Shown here piece after piece: positions 9,205 to 18,250 of a stretch of DNA of 64,000 nucleotides. The DNA comes from an uncultured Coriobacteriaceae bacterium (GTDB lineage: Bacteria; Actinomycetota; Coriobacteriia; Coriobacteriales; UMGS124): NCBI GenBank assembly GCA_900539345.1, contig UQBS01000001.1, positions 62,001 to 126,000 on the forward strand. The letters run 5' to 3'. The notes beneath the pieces are model-generated. The model was given only the letters and a program-made list of their open reading frames with translations, made no database searches and was not told where the DNA came from. Each line of letters starts with the position of its first letter. Position 1 is the stretch's first letter. Made by a program: the position numbers and the translations under genes.

Positions 9205-9765
9205 ATGACAAGTCAGCTCACAAAAAGGGCTCTCGAGGAGTCATTTAAGCGACAGCTGTCCACAAAGCCGTTCTCCAAGATCACCATTGCCGACATTGCC
9301 CAAGACTGCGGTATCAGCCGCATGACGTTTTACTACCATTTCAAAGATATCTACGACCTCATGGAATGGTCGCTCGAGGAAGACGCTAAGCGTGCCATCG
9401 ACGGGTGCAAGACCGTCTCCACCTGGCAGGAAGGCTACCTGGGCGTGCTCAACGAGCTGGCGCAAAACAGGCAGTTCATCAACGCGATTTACCGCGAGGT
9501 GAGCCATGAGCGCGTGGAGCGTTTTCTCATGCCTGCCACGCGCGAGCTCATATCCGGCGTGGTGAACGACGACCCCTTGTGCGGCCGGGTTCCCGAGCGC
9601 GAGCGCACGTTCATCGCCGACTTTTATGCTCATGCCCTGGCGGGGGTTACGCTCGAGTGGATCGGCAACGGCATGACCGAAAAGCCCGAGCATCTGCAGC
9701 GTCGCGTCGGCATCATCATGGAGGGCGCCGTCTCCACCGCGCTTTCGCGTTTTACGAGCCTCTAA
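9205..9765 (+). CDS. TetR-family transcriptional regulator
   Basis: A 186-residue regulator with an N-terminal TetR helix-turn-helix (ITIADIAQDCGISRMTFYYHF, about residues 27-47). The C-terminal half is a ligand-sensing domain resembling the DhaS-like subgroup. The ATG at 9205 follows CAGGGGAGACGT. It lies immediately upstream of oleate hydratase in the same direction, and a perfect inverted repeat sits between them, so it probably senses fatty acid or oxidative/membrane stress and represses the hydratase. That link is inference from position. Confidence 0.88.
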   Translation: MTSQLTKRALEESFKRQLSTKPFSKITIADIAQDCGISRMTFYYHFKDIYDLMEWSLEEDAKRAIDGCKTVSTWQEGYLGVLNELAQNRQFINAIYREVSHERVERFLMPATRELISGVVNDDPLCGRVPERERTFIADFYAHALAGVTLEWIGNGMTEKPEHLQRRVGIIMEGAVSTALSRFTSL

Positions 9766-9801
9766 GGTTTTTCGTACCGGTTTTTCTTACATTCGACCCC
9801 T

Positions 9802-9822
9802 TTTGATAAGTTTCTTATCAAA
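9802..9822. promoter_or_regulatory. Candidate TetR operator (perfect dyad plus third half-site)
   Basis: TTTGATAAG and CTTATCAAA form a perfect 9-bp inverted repeat around TTT. A further GATAAG copy occurs at 9834-9839. It lies between the TetR gene and oleate hydratase, about 145 bp before the latter's start. TetR proteins bind such dyads as dimers. The operator role is inferred. Confidence 0.6.
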
Positions 9823-9967
9823 GCGAAAATCCTGATAAGGGTAGCGTTTCCGATGCCCGGGCACACTGGGGGCAAGGGCAAAGAGCCCAGCGGGGGAGAC
9901 AAAAAGGCGTGCACGACGACGGCCTTTCCCTCGAACCATTGGTGTGCGACACGGAAATGGGGAACTC

Positions 9968-11839
9968 ATGTATTACTCCAGCGGAAACTACGAAGCTTTT
10001 GCACGCCCCAAGAAGCCCGAGGGCATCGACCACAAGAGCGCCTATATCATCGGAACCGGCCTAGCGGCTCTGAGCGCGGCCTGCTATCTGGTTCGCGACG
10101 CGCAGATGCCCGGCAGCCACATCCACATCCTCGAGAAGGACCCCGTTGCCGGCGGCGCATGCGACGGCGCCAACATTCCCGGCGTTGGCTATGTGATGCG
10201 TGGCGGCCGCGAGATGGACAACCACTTCGAGGTCATGTGGGACCTCTTCCGCTCCATCCCCTCGATCGAGGACCCCAGCGTCACGGTGCTCGACGAATAC
10301 TACTGGCTCAACAAAGAAGACCCCAACTTTTCGCTGTGCCGTGCCACCGAGAAGCGCGGTCAGGATGCCCACACCAACGGCAAGTTCGGCCTGTCGGACA
10401 AGGCAGCGATGGAGATCATGCGGCTCTTCTTCACGCCTGACGAGGACCTCTACGATAAGCCCATCACCGATTTCTTCGACGACGAGGTGCTGAACTCCAA
10501 CTTCTGGATGTACTGGCGCACCATGTTCGCCTTCGAGAACTGGCATTCCGCCCTCGAGATGAAGCTGTACATCAAGCGCTACATCCATCACATCGCCGGC
10601 CTGCCCGACTTCTCTGCGCTGCGCTTCACGCGGTACAACCAGTACGAGTCCATGATTCTGCCCATGGTGACATACCTTGAGAAGGCCGGCGTGCAGTTCC
10701 ACTTCAACACGAAGGTGGAGGACATCCGCTTCGCTATCGGCGGCGGCATCGGTCCGGTGCGTGCGACTACCGGCACGGGGCAGGACACCATCCAGCGCAT
10801 CCAGCAGGCGCACTTCAAGCGCAACCCTGACAGCACGAGGGCAAAAAAGGTCGCTACCAGCATCGTGACTAGCACGAACGGCGAGCGGGCGGTTATCGAC
10901 CTCACTGAAGACGACCTCGTGTTCATCACCAACGGCGGCTGTGTCGAGAGCGCTACCATTGGCACGCAAACACAGCCTGCGGCGTGGTGCCCGCAGATCG
11001 AGCCGGGCAACGGCTGGGACCTGTGGCGCCGCATCGCCAGCCAGGACCCGAGCTTTGGCCACCCCGACGTCTTCTGCTCCGACCCGCAGAAGACCAAGTG
11101 GATGAGCGCTACCGTTACCACGCTCGACAACGCCATTCCACCCTACATCGAGAAGATCTGCAAGCGCGACCCGTTCAGCGGTCATACGGTGACGGGCGGC
11201 ATAGTGACCTGCCGCGACTCCAGCTGGCTCATGAGCTGGACCATCAACCGCCAGCAGCAGTTCCGCGACCAGCCGAGCAACGAGCTGTGCGTGTGGGTGT
11301 ATGGCCTCTTCCCCGACAACGAGGGCGACTACGTGAAGAAGCCCATGACGCAGTGCACGGGTGAGGAGATCTGCAAGGAATGGCTCTGGCATCTGGGTGT
11401 GCCTGAGACCCAGATCGAGGAGCTGGCGCACAGCCACGCGAACACTGTTCCCGTGATGATGCCCTACATCACCGCGTTCTTCATGCCGCGATCTCTGGGC
11501 GACCGTCCCGACGTGGTGCCCGGCGGTGCCGTGAACTTCGCCTTCCTCGGCCAGTTCGCCGAGACGCCGCGCGACACCATCTTCACCACCGAGTACTCCA
11601 TGCGCACCGGCATGGAAGCGGTCTACACCCTGTGCGACGTGGACCGCGGCGTGCCCGAGGTGTGGGGCAGCACCTTCGACGTGCGCGACCTGCTGATGAG
11701 CAGCGTCAAGCTGCGCGACGGCAAGGCCATCACCGACATGTCGCTTCCCCTCAAGGACAGGGCTGCGCTCGACATATTGCTGAAGAAGCTCGGCCATACC
11801 GACATCGTGAAGCTCCTGCGCGAGTTTGATGTCATCTAA
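9968..11839 (+). CDS. ohyA: Oleate hydratase (FAD-dependent, 10-hydroxystearate forming)
   Basis: A 623-residue flavoenzyme of the myosin-cross-reactive-antigen family. It adds water to the cis-9 double bond of oleate and other unsaturated fatty acids and so detoxifies host lipids. Visible hallmarks are the Rossmann segment YIIGTGLAALSAACYLVRD (about residue 34), the conserved EKDPVAGGACDG and VMRGGREMDNHFE segments, and the late PGGAVNFAFLGQF. The length matches the bacterial family. The ATG at 9968 follows AATGGGGAACTC. Regulation by the adjacent TetR protein is likely. A strong terminator follows. Confidence 0.95.
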   Translation: MYYSSGNYEAFARPKKPEGIDHKSAYIIGTGLAALSAACYLVRDAQMPGSHIHILEKDPVAGGACDGANIPGVGYVMRGGREMDNHFEVMWDLFRSIPSIEDPSVTVLDEYYWLNKEDPNFSLCRATEKRGQDAHTNGKFGLSDKAAMEIMRLFFTPDEDLYDKPITDFFDDEVLNSNFWMYWRTMFAFENWHSALEMKLYIKRYIHHIAGLPDFSALRFTRYNQYESMILPMVTYLEKAGVQFHFNTKVEDIRFAIGGGIGPVRATTGTGQDTIQRIQQAHFKRNPDSTRAKKVATSIVTSTNGERAVIDLTEDDLVFITNGGCVESATIGTQTQPAAWCPQIEPGNGWDLWRRIASQDPSFGHPDVFCSDPQKTKWMSATVTTLDNAIPPYIEKICKRDPFSGHTVTGGIVTCRDSSWLMSWTINRQQQFRDQPSNELCVWVYGLFPDNEGDYVKKPMTQCTGEEICKEWLWHLGVPETQIEELAHSHANTVPVMMPYITAFFMPRSLGDRPDVVPGGAVNFAFLGQFAETPRDTIFTTEYSMRTGMEAVYTLCDVDRGVPEVWGSTFDVRDLLMSSVKLRDGKAITDMSLPLKDRAALDILLKKLGHTDIVKLLREFDVI

Positions 11840-11898
11840 CTCGTCGAATGAAGCGTTGCGCAATCGGCCGATGCGACGTGGGGCGATAGCCCGATAAG

Positions 11899-11945
11899 AA
11901 AATCCCCGCCTTCCGGATGTTGCATCCGAGGGGCGGGGATTTTTG
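11899..11945. terminator. Bidirectional terminator between oleate hydratase and dut
   Basis: AAAATCCCCGCC and GGCGGGGATTTTT form a long stem with an inner CGGATG/CATCCG extension. Both ends are T-rich on the relevant strand, so the hairpin can stop both convergent genes. Confidence 0.85.
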
Positions 11946-12044
11946 TAACGATTTCTATCTTGCGCGTGCGGGCCGAGTGCTTCTTATAGCCAGGCTTCCG
12001 TACTGGACGTTTTTTCTGTGCCCACGTTCCCTCTGCGGCTGTCG

Positions 12045-12491
12045 CTATCTCAGGCCGGTCGAACCGAAGCCGCCCTCGCCGCGCTCGGTGGCGTCGAGCT
12101 CGTCGACCTCCACAAGTTCGACGGCGGGCACGCGCTGTACCACGAGCTGCGCCACGCGCTCACCGCGGGCGATGGTGATGGGCTCGTCGGCGTCGGTGTT
12201 GATGGCGATGACCTTGAGCTCGCCGCGATAGCCTGAGTCGACCAGGCCGGGCGTGTTCACGATGGACAGGCCCTTCTTGGCAGCCAGGCCGCTGCGGGGC
12301 TGCACAAAGCCGGCGTAACCTTCCGGAAGCGCGATGGCCACGCCCGTGGGAATCATGACGCGCCTCATCGGTTCGATGACGACGTCGATGGCGCTGTAGA
12401 GGTCCAGACCCGCGTCGCCGGGGTTGGCGTAGCGGGGCAGGGGCAGCTCCTGGTCGAGCCTCTTGATCTTCACCTGGATGTCGAATGCCAT
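12045..12491 (-). CDS. dut: dUTP diphosphatase (trimeric dUTPase)
   Basis: A 148-residue dUTPase that hydrolyses dUTP to dUMP and pyrophosphate, keeping uracil out of DNA and supplying dUMP for thymidylate. The five family motifs are in order: [49 protein letters not shown] and the C-terminal GGFGSTGLR arm that closes over the substrate. Length and motifs are those of the homotrimeric class. The ribosome site AAGGGAAACCCC precedes the ATG. Confidence 0.96.
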   Translation of the reverse strand: MAFDIQVKIKRLDQELPLPRYANPGDAGLDLYSAIDVVIEPMRRVMIPTGVAIALPEGYAGFVQPRSGLAAKKGLSIVNTPGLVDSGYRGELKVIAINTDADEPITIARGERVAQLVVQRVPAVELVEVDELDATERGEGGFGSTGLR

Positions 12492-12679
12492 GGGGTTTCC
12501 CTTCTTGTCGTGCCATGCGCGAGTTGCGGGCGGCGCGTCCTGGCGCGTAATTGCTGGAGAACATGCTGTTATACCCTGCAGGGTCGAGCTGGATTCTGAA
12601 ATAGGTGTAATCTACACGCTTCAAGGACTATATACCAGCAAAGGCGTCTGTGCACGCCCGTCTCTTAGGGAGAAACCAC

Positions 12680-14023
12680 GTGAAGCGCATCCTCATCCTC
12701 GGCGGTGGCCTGAGCGGCTTCTATATCGCTCGTGACCTCGAGAAGACGCTCCAAGACGGGGAGGCCCAGGTCACGCTCGTCGACATGCGTTCGGCGTGCG
12801 TCTACCAGCCCTTCTTGGCCGAGGTCGCGTCGGGTGCCATCGAGCCCCGCCACATCGAGACACCCTTTGCCATGCACCTGAAGAAGACGCGCATCGTGCG
12901 TGCCCGCGTCACTTCGATAAACGCCGCCGAAAAGCGCGTGGCTCTTGCCGACGCGCACGGCAACGCCTTCGAGCTCGAGGCCGACGCGCTCGTGGTCGCC
13001 CTGGGCGCCGTGACGCGCACGTTCCCTATCCCCGGCATTGCCGAGAACGCCGTGGGTCTCAAGGCGACCGAAGAAGCCGTCTACCTGCGCGATAACCTCA
13101 TCTCGAACCTCTCTTGCGCCGCCGAGCTCCCCAAGGGCTCGCCTGAGCGCACGCGCCTCATGACGCTCATCACCGTGGGCGGTGGCTTCTCGGGTATGGA
13201 GGGCTTCGCCGAACTCTTTGACCTCGCTTACAAGATTTGCAAGAAGGATGCGCGCCTGGATCCCTCCGAGCTCAACTTCCACCTCATCGAGGCTGCCGAG
13301 AAGGTCTTCCCCGAGCTCACCGTGGCGCAGTCGAGCAAAGCGGTTGCCCACCTGGAGGCCCGTGGCGCCCACATTCACCTCAAGACCTGCGTCGAGAGCG
13401 CCCAGGACGGCCATGTCGTCACCTCCGACGGTGCCAGCTACGACGCTGCCTCCATCCTGTGGTGCGCCGGCGCCATGGCCAACCCCGTGCTCAAGAGCAG
13501 CGACCTGCCCCTTGAGCCGCGCGGCCGCGTCGTGTGCGGCGCCGACCTGTGCGTTCGTCGCGACGGTGAGGTGCTCGAGGGCATCTTTGCCGTGGGTGAC
13601 TGCAGCTGCGTGCCCGACCTTACGGGCCATGGCCTGCCCGACGGCTCCTGCGCCCCCACCGCCCAGCACTCCATGCGCCAGAGCAAGGTCCTCACGAAGA
13701 ACCTGCTCACCTGGCTGCGCGGTGGCGAGATGGCCGAGTATCGCCATGAGAACGCCGGCATGGTAGCGGGCCTGGGCACCTCGTACGGCGCCTTCACGAG
13801 CGGTGCCCTCACCAAGGGCGGTGCCAAGATTCGCTTCAATGGCTGGCTTGCCTGGATGGCCCACCGCGTGTACCACGGCTTCGCGCTGCCTGGCTGGGAG
13901 CGCAAGTTCCGCGTGTGGGGCGACTGGACTGCCGGCCTTGTGTTCCGCCGCGACCTGTCCGACGTCATCGGTACCCGTGAGCCGCGCGCCTTCTTTGAGG
14001 AGTTCGCAGCCCGGGCGAAGTAG
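12680..14023 (+). CDS. Type II NADH dehydrogenase (NDH-2)
   Basis: A 447-residue single-subunit flavoprotein that oxidises NADH and reduces menaquinone at the membrane without pumping protons. It has two dinucleotide-binding motifs, ILILGGGLSGFYIARDLE at the N-terminus (FAD) and ITVGGGFSGMEGFAEL near residue 160 (NADH), and the FAD motif GIFAVGDCSCVP near residue 308. The GTG at 12680 with GGGAG upstream is preferred over the ATG at 12650. The upstream region has the dyad GTGTA-ATC-TACAC (12605-12617) and the palindrome ACCCTGCAGGGT (12573-12584), possible regulator sites. An NAD(P)H:quinone reductase of related type cannot be excluded. Confidence 0.87.
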   Translation: MKRILILGGGLSGFYIARDLEKTLQDGEAQVTLVDMRSACVYQPFLAEVASGAIEPRHIETPFAMHLKKTRIVRARVTSINAAEKRVALADAHGNAFELEADALVVALGAVTRTFPIPGIAENAVGLKATEEAVYLRDNLISNLSCAAELPKGSPERTRLMTLITVGGGFSGMEGFAELFDLAYKICKKDARLDPSELNFHLIEAAEKVFPELTVAQSSKAVAHLEARGAHIHLKTCVESAQDGHVVTSDGASYDAASILWCAGAMANPVLKSSDLPLEPRGRVVCGADLCVRRDGEVLEGIFAVGDCSCVPDLTGHGLPDGSCAPTAQHSMRQSKVLTKNLLTWLRGGEMAEYRHENAGMVAGLGTSYGAFTSGALTKGGAKIRFNGWLAWMAHRVYHGFALPGWERKFRVWGDWTAGLVFRRDLSDVIGTREPRAFFEEFAARAK

Positions 14024-14113
14024 TCGGGGCCGCCCGTCATGGGTAGTTTTTAGGGAGCGCCCACTGTTCGTATATACTTCCGTAACGAAATCAGCGAGAT
14101 GGGAGTGCGAGCA

Positions 14114-14515
14114 GTGGGCGAAGAACAGAAAGTCCAGGCAGATAAGGGCAGCGCACCTCACAAGGGCAGGGGAGGTGCGCGCCCTGGTGCCGGTCGCAAG
14201 GCCAAGTGGGGCGAGAAGACCGTTGTCATGCGTGTGCCTGAGAGCATGCGTGAGGCCGTGGAGGAGTTCCTGAGCCTCAAGGCCCAAGGCATCGAGCTCG
14301 TGCGCGCCGACGAGGTGGCCGCACGCGTTGAGGCGGCCGTCCAGGCTGCGGCGCAGCCCGCGCGTCTCGCCCTTGAGGAGCAGCCCGCACCTGTCGCAGC
14401 TGAAGCGCCCACCGCTCCCGCTAAGCCCAAGAAGCCGCGCGCCCCGCGCAAGAAGAAGGCGCAGGACGCAGGCATCGACCCTTCGCGTCAAGGATCGCTC
14501 TTCGACCTTCTGTAA
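14114..14515 (+). CDS. Small basic protein with GARPGAGR motif and C-terminal clamp-binding-like motif
   Basis: A 133-residue protein of unknown function. The N-terminus has GRGGARPGAGRKAKWG, a basic motif common in phage and plasmid DNA-binding proteins. It is followed by KTVVMRVPESMREAVEEFL, which resembles a ribbon-helix-helix DNA-binding segment. A low-complexity Ala/Pro/Lys linker leads to a C-terminal tail ending QGSLFDLL, which resembles the QxxLF peptide that binds the DNA polymerase III sliding clamp. The GTG at 14114 has GGGAG 8 bp upstream; an ATG at 14099 is the alternative. A TATACT-like -10 box lies near 14070. The function is unproven. Confidence 0.7.
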   Translation: MGEEQKVQADKGSAPHKGRGGARPGAGRKAKWGEKTVVMRVPESMREAVEEFLSLKAQGIELVRADEVAARVEAAVQAAAQPARLALEEQPAPVAAEAPTAPAKPKKPRAPRKKKAQDAGIDPSRQGSLFDLL

Positions 14516-14519
14516 TGAT

Positions 14520-14610
14520 GCGACCCGCCGTCGCGCACGTCGGCGTGTGTGGCGGGTCGCCCACAACGAGAGGCCCCGCTACCTGGTTGGTTCCCAGGCG
14601 GCGGGGCCTC
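14520..14610 (+). terminator. Two consecutive GC-rich hairpins
   Basis: GCGACCCGCC (14520-14529) pairs perfectly with GGCGGGTCGC (14551-14560). Then GAGGCCCCGC (14570-14579) pairs perfectly with GCGGGGCCTC (14601-14610), with an inner CCTGG/CCAGG stem, and CTTCGTT follows. They lie between convergent genes and probably act as terminators, although the T-runs are poor. Confidence 0.6.
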
Positions 14611-14765
14611 CTTCGTTGAGCGGCGTTTTCACGTCTTGTTTGAGCGTGCGCATGCGCTGGTCGCCGGCATGCTTTCAGGTGCGGGCGTGCTTTAGCCGGT
14701 CGCGGTTTAGGCGCATGGGCTTGCGTCGAGCGTGCCCCGCGCCCAGAGCGCCTCGTTTTGGTAGG

Positions 14766-15479
14766 CTACAGCCCTGCGCGGCAGAGCTCCTCCACCACGG
14801 CGGCGCAGCGCACGGCGCTGGAGGCCTCGAACTCGGGGTAGGCCATCTCGGCCGAGCCGTCGGCCTTGTCGGAGATGGCACGCACTACGGTGAAGGGCAC
14901 GCCGTTCACATGGCACGCATGGGCGATGGCGGCTCCCTCCATCTCACAGCACATGCCTCCGAACTCCTGGGCGAGGCGTTCCTTTGCTTGCGAGGAGGCG
15001 ATGAACTGGTCACCCGAGACAACGCGGCCGGAGAAAACGTGCACGTCGGGCGCGGCGACAGCGGCGGCGTGCTCGATGGCGGCACGCAGCGCGGGGTCGG
15101 CCGGGAAGGCCAGGCAGTCCATGCCGGGGAGCTGGCCAGGCTCGTAGCCCAGGGGTGTGACGTCCATGTCGTGGTAGAGGGCGTCGGTGCTTACCACGAG
15201 GTCGGCGATGTCGATGGCAGCGTCGAGCGAGCCGGCCACGCCCGTGTTCACGATGTGCGTCACGCCGTACAGGTCGCACATGACCTGCACGCACATGCCG
15301 GCTGACACCTTGCCGATGCCGCACTTGGCGATGACGACCGGCACTTCCGCGAGCGTGCCCTCACAGAAGCGCATGCCTGCGCGCTCGCTGATCACAGCGT
15401 CTTGCGCATGCTCCATGAGGGTGGCGACCTCCACGTCCATGGCGCCGATGATGCCGAGTTTGACCTGCTTGTTTTCCAT
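14766..15479 (-). CDS. mtnN: 5'-methylthioadenosine/S-adenosylhomocysteine nucleosidase
   Basis: A 237-residue cytosolic nucleosidase that removes adenine from methylthioadenosine and S-adenosylhomocysteine, recycling the products of methyl transfer and polyamine synthesis. Typical features are the start KLGIIGAMDVEVATLMEH, IVNTGVAGSLD and the active-site block CEMEGAAIAHACHVNGVPF with RAISDKAD, where the final aspartate is catalytic. The ATG follows GAAAGGAAGCGAA. It lies downstream of the thioesterase gene on the same strand. Confidence 0.94.
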   Translation of the reverse strand: MENKQVKLGIIGAMDVEVATLMEHAQDAVISERAGMRFCEGTLAEVPVVIAKCGIGKVSAGMCVQVMCDLYGVTHIVNTGVAGSLDAAIDIADLVVSTDALYHDMDVTPLGYEPGQLPGMDCLAFPADPALRAAIEHAAAVAAPDVHVFSGRVVSGDQFIASSQAKERLAQEFGGMCCEMEGAAIAHACHVNGVPFTVVRAISDKADGSAEMAYPEFEASSAVRCAAVVEELCRAGL

Positions 15480-15605
15480 TTCGCTTCCTTTCGGGAGTGT
15501 GCTTTCGATTTTGTTACAAATTTGAAGACCGAGTGTTTCGTTTGGCTCGGCTGGTCTGGCTTGACTGGGCCGCCCGCGCTGTTCGGGTCCCTGGGGCGCC
15601 CTGCC

Positions 15606-16043
15606 CTAGCGAGCCTCGTTCTTCGCCAGCTCTTCCTTGAGCGCCGCGTCAAAGGCGGGCAGCTCCCTGTCCACCCGCATGGGGCGCCCTTGCGGGTTCA
15701 CGAAGCAATGCTGCGAGGTGCCTGTGAACACCACGCGGCTGCGTCCCGTCTCGGGGTCGACCTTGCTCATGGTGTAGGCAAACGTCGAGCGCACGCCTGT
15801 GTATTCGGCGAGGCTCACCACGATGGACACGCGGTCCTCGAAGGTGGTGGGCTTCTTGTACGAGCATTCCACGCCCAACACGGGAGAGGTGATGCCTTCG
15901 TCCTCGAGTCGTGCGAAGTTCCAGCCGATTTGGTCCAGGTAGTCCACGCGCGCTTCCTCCATCCAACGTATGTAGTTGGAGTGGTGTGTGATGCCCATGC
16001 GGTCGGTCTCGTAATAGGCGACGCGGTGAATATACGGGGTCAT
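15606..16043 (-). CDS. 4-hydroxybenzoyl-CoA thioesterase-like (YbgC-type) acyl-CoA thioesterase
   Basis: A 145-residue hot-dog-fold thioesterase. RVAYYETDRMGITHHSNYIRWMEEAR contains the family catalytic region: the conserved aspartate in ETDRMG and the histidine pair before the long central helix. The enzyme hydrolyses acyl-CoA thioesters, probably of short or medium chains. It is the first gene of a short minus-strand unit with the nucleosidase and is divergent from recQ. The specific acyl group cannot be inferred. Confidence 0.88.
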   Translation of the reverse strand: MTPYIHRVAYYETDRMGITHHSNYIRWMEEARVDYLDQIGWNFARLEDEGITSPVLGVECSYKKPTTFEDRVSIVVSLAEYTGVRSTFAYTMSKVDPETGRSRVVFTGTSQHCFVNPQGRPMRVDRELPAFDAALKEELAKNEAR

Positions 16044-16185
16044 GAAGCTGCTACCTGCCTATCTTCTTGATGACGTGCGGCATCCTGTGGGGTGCGTGCC
16101 GCGTGGGATGCGTCTTGTGGGACCCATTTTATCCGTGTTGGGCATACAATCGTCCCCATACAGCAAAATGTCTCAAGGAGCCTAG

Positions 16186-18117
16186 ATGCCCACCATGCAA
16201 GATGCCCGCGCCGCCCTCAAGGAGCGGTTCGGATACGACGACTTCCGCCCCAACCAGCGCGACCTGGTGGAGCAGGTGCTTGCCGGTCGCGACGTGCTCG
16301 GCGTTATGCCCACCGGCGCCGGCAAGTCGGTGGTCTACCAGATACCTGCGCTATTGCTGCCGGGACTCACGCTTGTGGTGTCCCCGCTCATCTCGCTTAT
16401 GAAAGACCAGGTGGCGGGCTTGGAGCAGGCAGGAATTCCCGCCGCGTGCGTCAACAGCACCCAGAGCGCCGAGGAACAGGCCCGCGCGTTTTCGCGTGCC
16501 CTGTCGGGTGATGTGAAGCTGCTCTATGTGGCGCCCGAGCGCCTCTCCACGCCGCGCATGGCCGAGCTTGCCCAGGTCGCGCGCATTTCGCTCGTGGCCG
16601 TAGATGAGGCGCACTGCGTGTCGCAGTGGGGACAGGACTTCCGCCCCGACTACCGCGCCATCGCTGGGTTCGTGGAGGGCCTGCCCGTCCGTCCCGCCGT
16701 GGCCGCCCTCACGGCGACCGCCACTGAGGAGGTGCGCCGCGACATCGTGGACGCCCTCGAGCTGCGCGACCCCTTCGCGCTCGTGGGCGGTTTCGACAGG
16801 CCAAACCTCTACTTCGGGGTGGAGCGCCCCGAGCCGCGTGACAAGGACCGCACGCTCCTGCGTCTTGTCGCGGCCCGTGCCGCAAAGCGTGATAGTGCAG
16901 GTCAAGTGGGGCAGGCCGGCCAGACGGGCATCGTGTACTGCTCCACACGCAAGGCCGTGGAGCACGTCTGCGAGCTGCTGTGGCAGGAGGGTTTTGCCTC
17001 CACGCGCTATCACGCGGGCCTTTCCCCTGAGGAGCGCCATGCCAACCAGGAGGAGTTCCTCTACGACCGGGCAAACGTGATGGTGGCCACCAACGCCTTC
17101 GGCATGGGCATCGACAAGTCCAACGTCGGCTTTGTCATCCACTACAACATGCCGTCTGACCTCGAAGGATACTATCAGGAGGCGGGGCGCGCGGGACGTG
17201 ACGGGTCGGCTGCCGACTGCATTCTCATCTACAACAAGAAGGACGTGCAGACCTGCCAGTTCCTCATCGACCGCAGTCGGGACGAGCTTGAGACGGGCGG
17301 CTGCGACCCCGAGACGGCCGACCTGCTGTATGCGCGGGACTGCGAACGCCTCAAGAAGATGACGCTCTACTGCACCACGACCGACTGTTTGCGCTCGTAC
17401 CTGCTGCGCTACTTCGGCCAGACCGACACACCCTTCCGCTGCGAGCATTGTTCCAACTGTTCGACCGACGTGGAGGAACAGGACGCCACCGTGGAAGCGC
17501 AGAAGGTCGTGAGCTGCGTGCTGCGCATTGCAGGGCTGGGCCGCACGGCCGGCAAGTCTACCGTCGTCGACGTGCTGCGCGGATCGCATGCCCAGCGCAT
17601 CATGGAGGCAGGTTATGACGGCCTCTCTACCTGGGGCATCATGTCCGACGTGAGTACCCAGCGCGTGCGTTTCGTGCTCGACTCCCTTGAGGAGGCGGGC
17701 CTGCTTGCAGTCACGCCGGGGCAGTATCCCACGGTCTACGTTACCGAAGCGGGCCGGCAGTGGCTCTTGCGCGACAAGACCCCCTACCTGCTCAAGGTGC
17801 CCAAGCGCATGCGTGCCAACGCCGCCCCCGACGGGGCAGTCACAGGCTCCAAGGGCTCGACGTTTGGCCGTGGCGGCGCTGCCGTGGCGGACGACATCGA
17901 CGAGGAGCTGTTCGAGCGCTTGCGCGAGCTGCGCGCGAACATTGCCCGCGAGGAAGGCGTGCCGGCTTATATCGTGTGCAACAACGCCACCCTCGCCGAT
18001 ATGACGCGAAAACGCCCGACTGACCTTGACGAGCTGCTCGAGGTGCAGGGTGTGGGCCAGGCCAAGGCCGCCCGTTTCGGCCAGCGCTTCCTGGACTGCA
18101 TCGCGGGCAGAGAGTAG
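16186..18117 (+). CDS. recQ: RecQ-type ATP-dependent DNA helicase
   Basis: A 643-residue 3'-5' helicase used in recombination and fork repair. Helicase motifs are visible: MPTGAGKSVVYQIPA (Walker A), VDEAHCVSQWG (motif II), TALTATAT (motif III) and YYQEAGRAGRDG (motif VI). A zinc-binding RQC region (CTTTDC, CEHCSNC, about residues 395-425) and a C-terminal HRDC domain follow. The aromatic loop reads QWGQDFRPDY where Escherichia coli RecQ has a histidine (QWGHDFRPEY). The ATG follows CAAGGAGCCTAG. Confidence 0.95.
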   Translation: MPTMQDARAALKERFGYDDFRPNQRDLVEQVLAGRDVLGVMPTGAGKSVVYQIPALLLPGLTLVVSPLISLMKDQVAGLEQAGIPAACVNSTQSAEEQARAFSRALSGDVKLLYVAPERLSTPRMAELAQVARISLVAVDEAHCVSQWGQDFRPDYRAIAGFVEGLPVRPAVAALTATATEEVRRDIVDALELRDPFALVGGFDRPNLYFGVERPEPRDKDRTLLRLVAARAAKRDSAGQVGQAGQTGIVYCSTRKAVEHVCELLWQEGFASTRYHAGLSPEERHANQEEFLYDRANVMVATNAFGMGIDKSNVGFVIHYNMPSDLEGYYQEAGRAGRDGSAADCILIYNKKDVQTCQFLIDRSRDELETGGCDPETADLLYARDCERLKKMTLYCTTTDCLRSYLLRYFGQTDTPFRCEHCSNCSTDVEEQDATVEAQKVVSCVLRIAGLGRTAGKSTVVDVLRGSHAQRIMEAGYDGLSTWGIMSDVSTQRVRFVLDSLEEAGLLAVTPGQYPTVYVTEAGRQWLLRDKTPYLLKVPKRMRANAAPDGAVTGSKGSTFGRGGAAVADDIDEELFERLRELRANIAREEGVPAYIVCNNATLADMTRKRPTDLDELLEVQGVGQAKAARFGQRFLDCIAGRE

Positions 18118-18250
18118 GGCATGGCCAGACGAGGTCGTCGCCCGATTTCATTCGAGCCGCTTGCGGCACGCGTGCCCGCCTCGCGATTGGCTGGCGTGTG
18201 CATGGGTTATACTTATCGGCAAAATGTCTCTCTTCAGTGAGGAGCTTACT

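Noticed and set aside
10061..11863. A 600-codon open frame on the minus strand opposite oleate hydratase
   Set aside because: It is the antisense shadow of a well-recognised gene in GC-rich DNA. Its translation is His/Val/Gly-rich without any family motif. Similar long antisense frames at 38101-40416, 55795-57756, 12665-14566 and 61768-63567 were rejected for the same reason.
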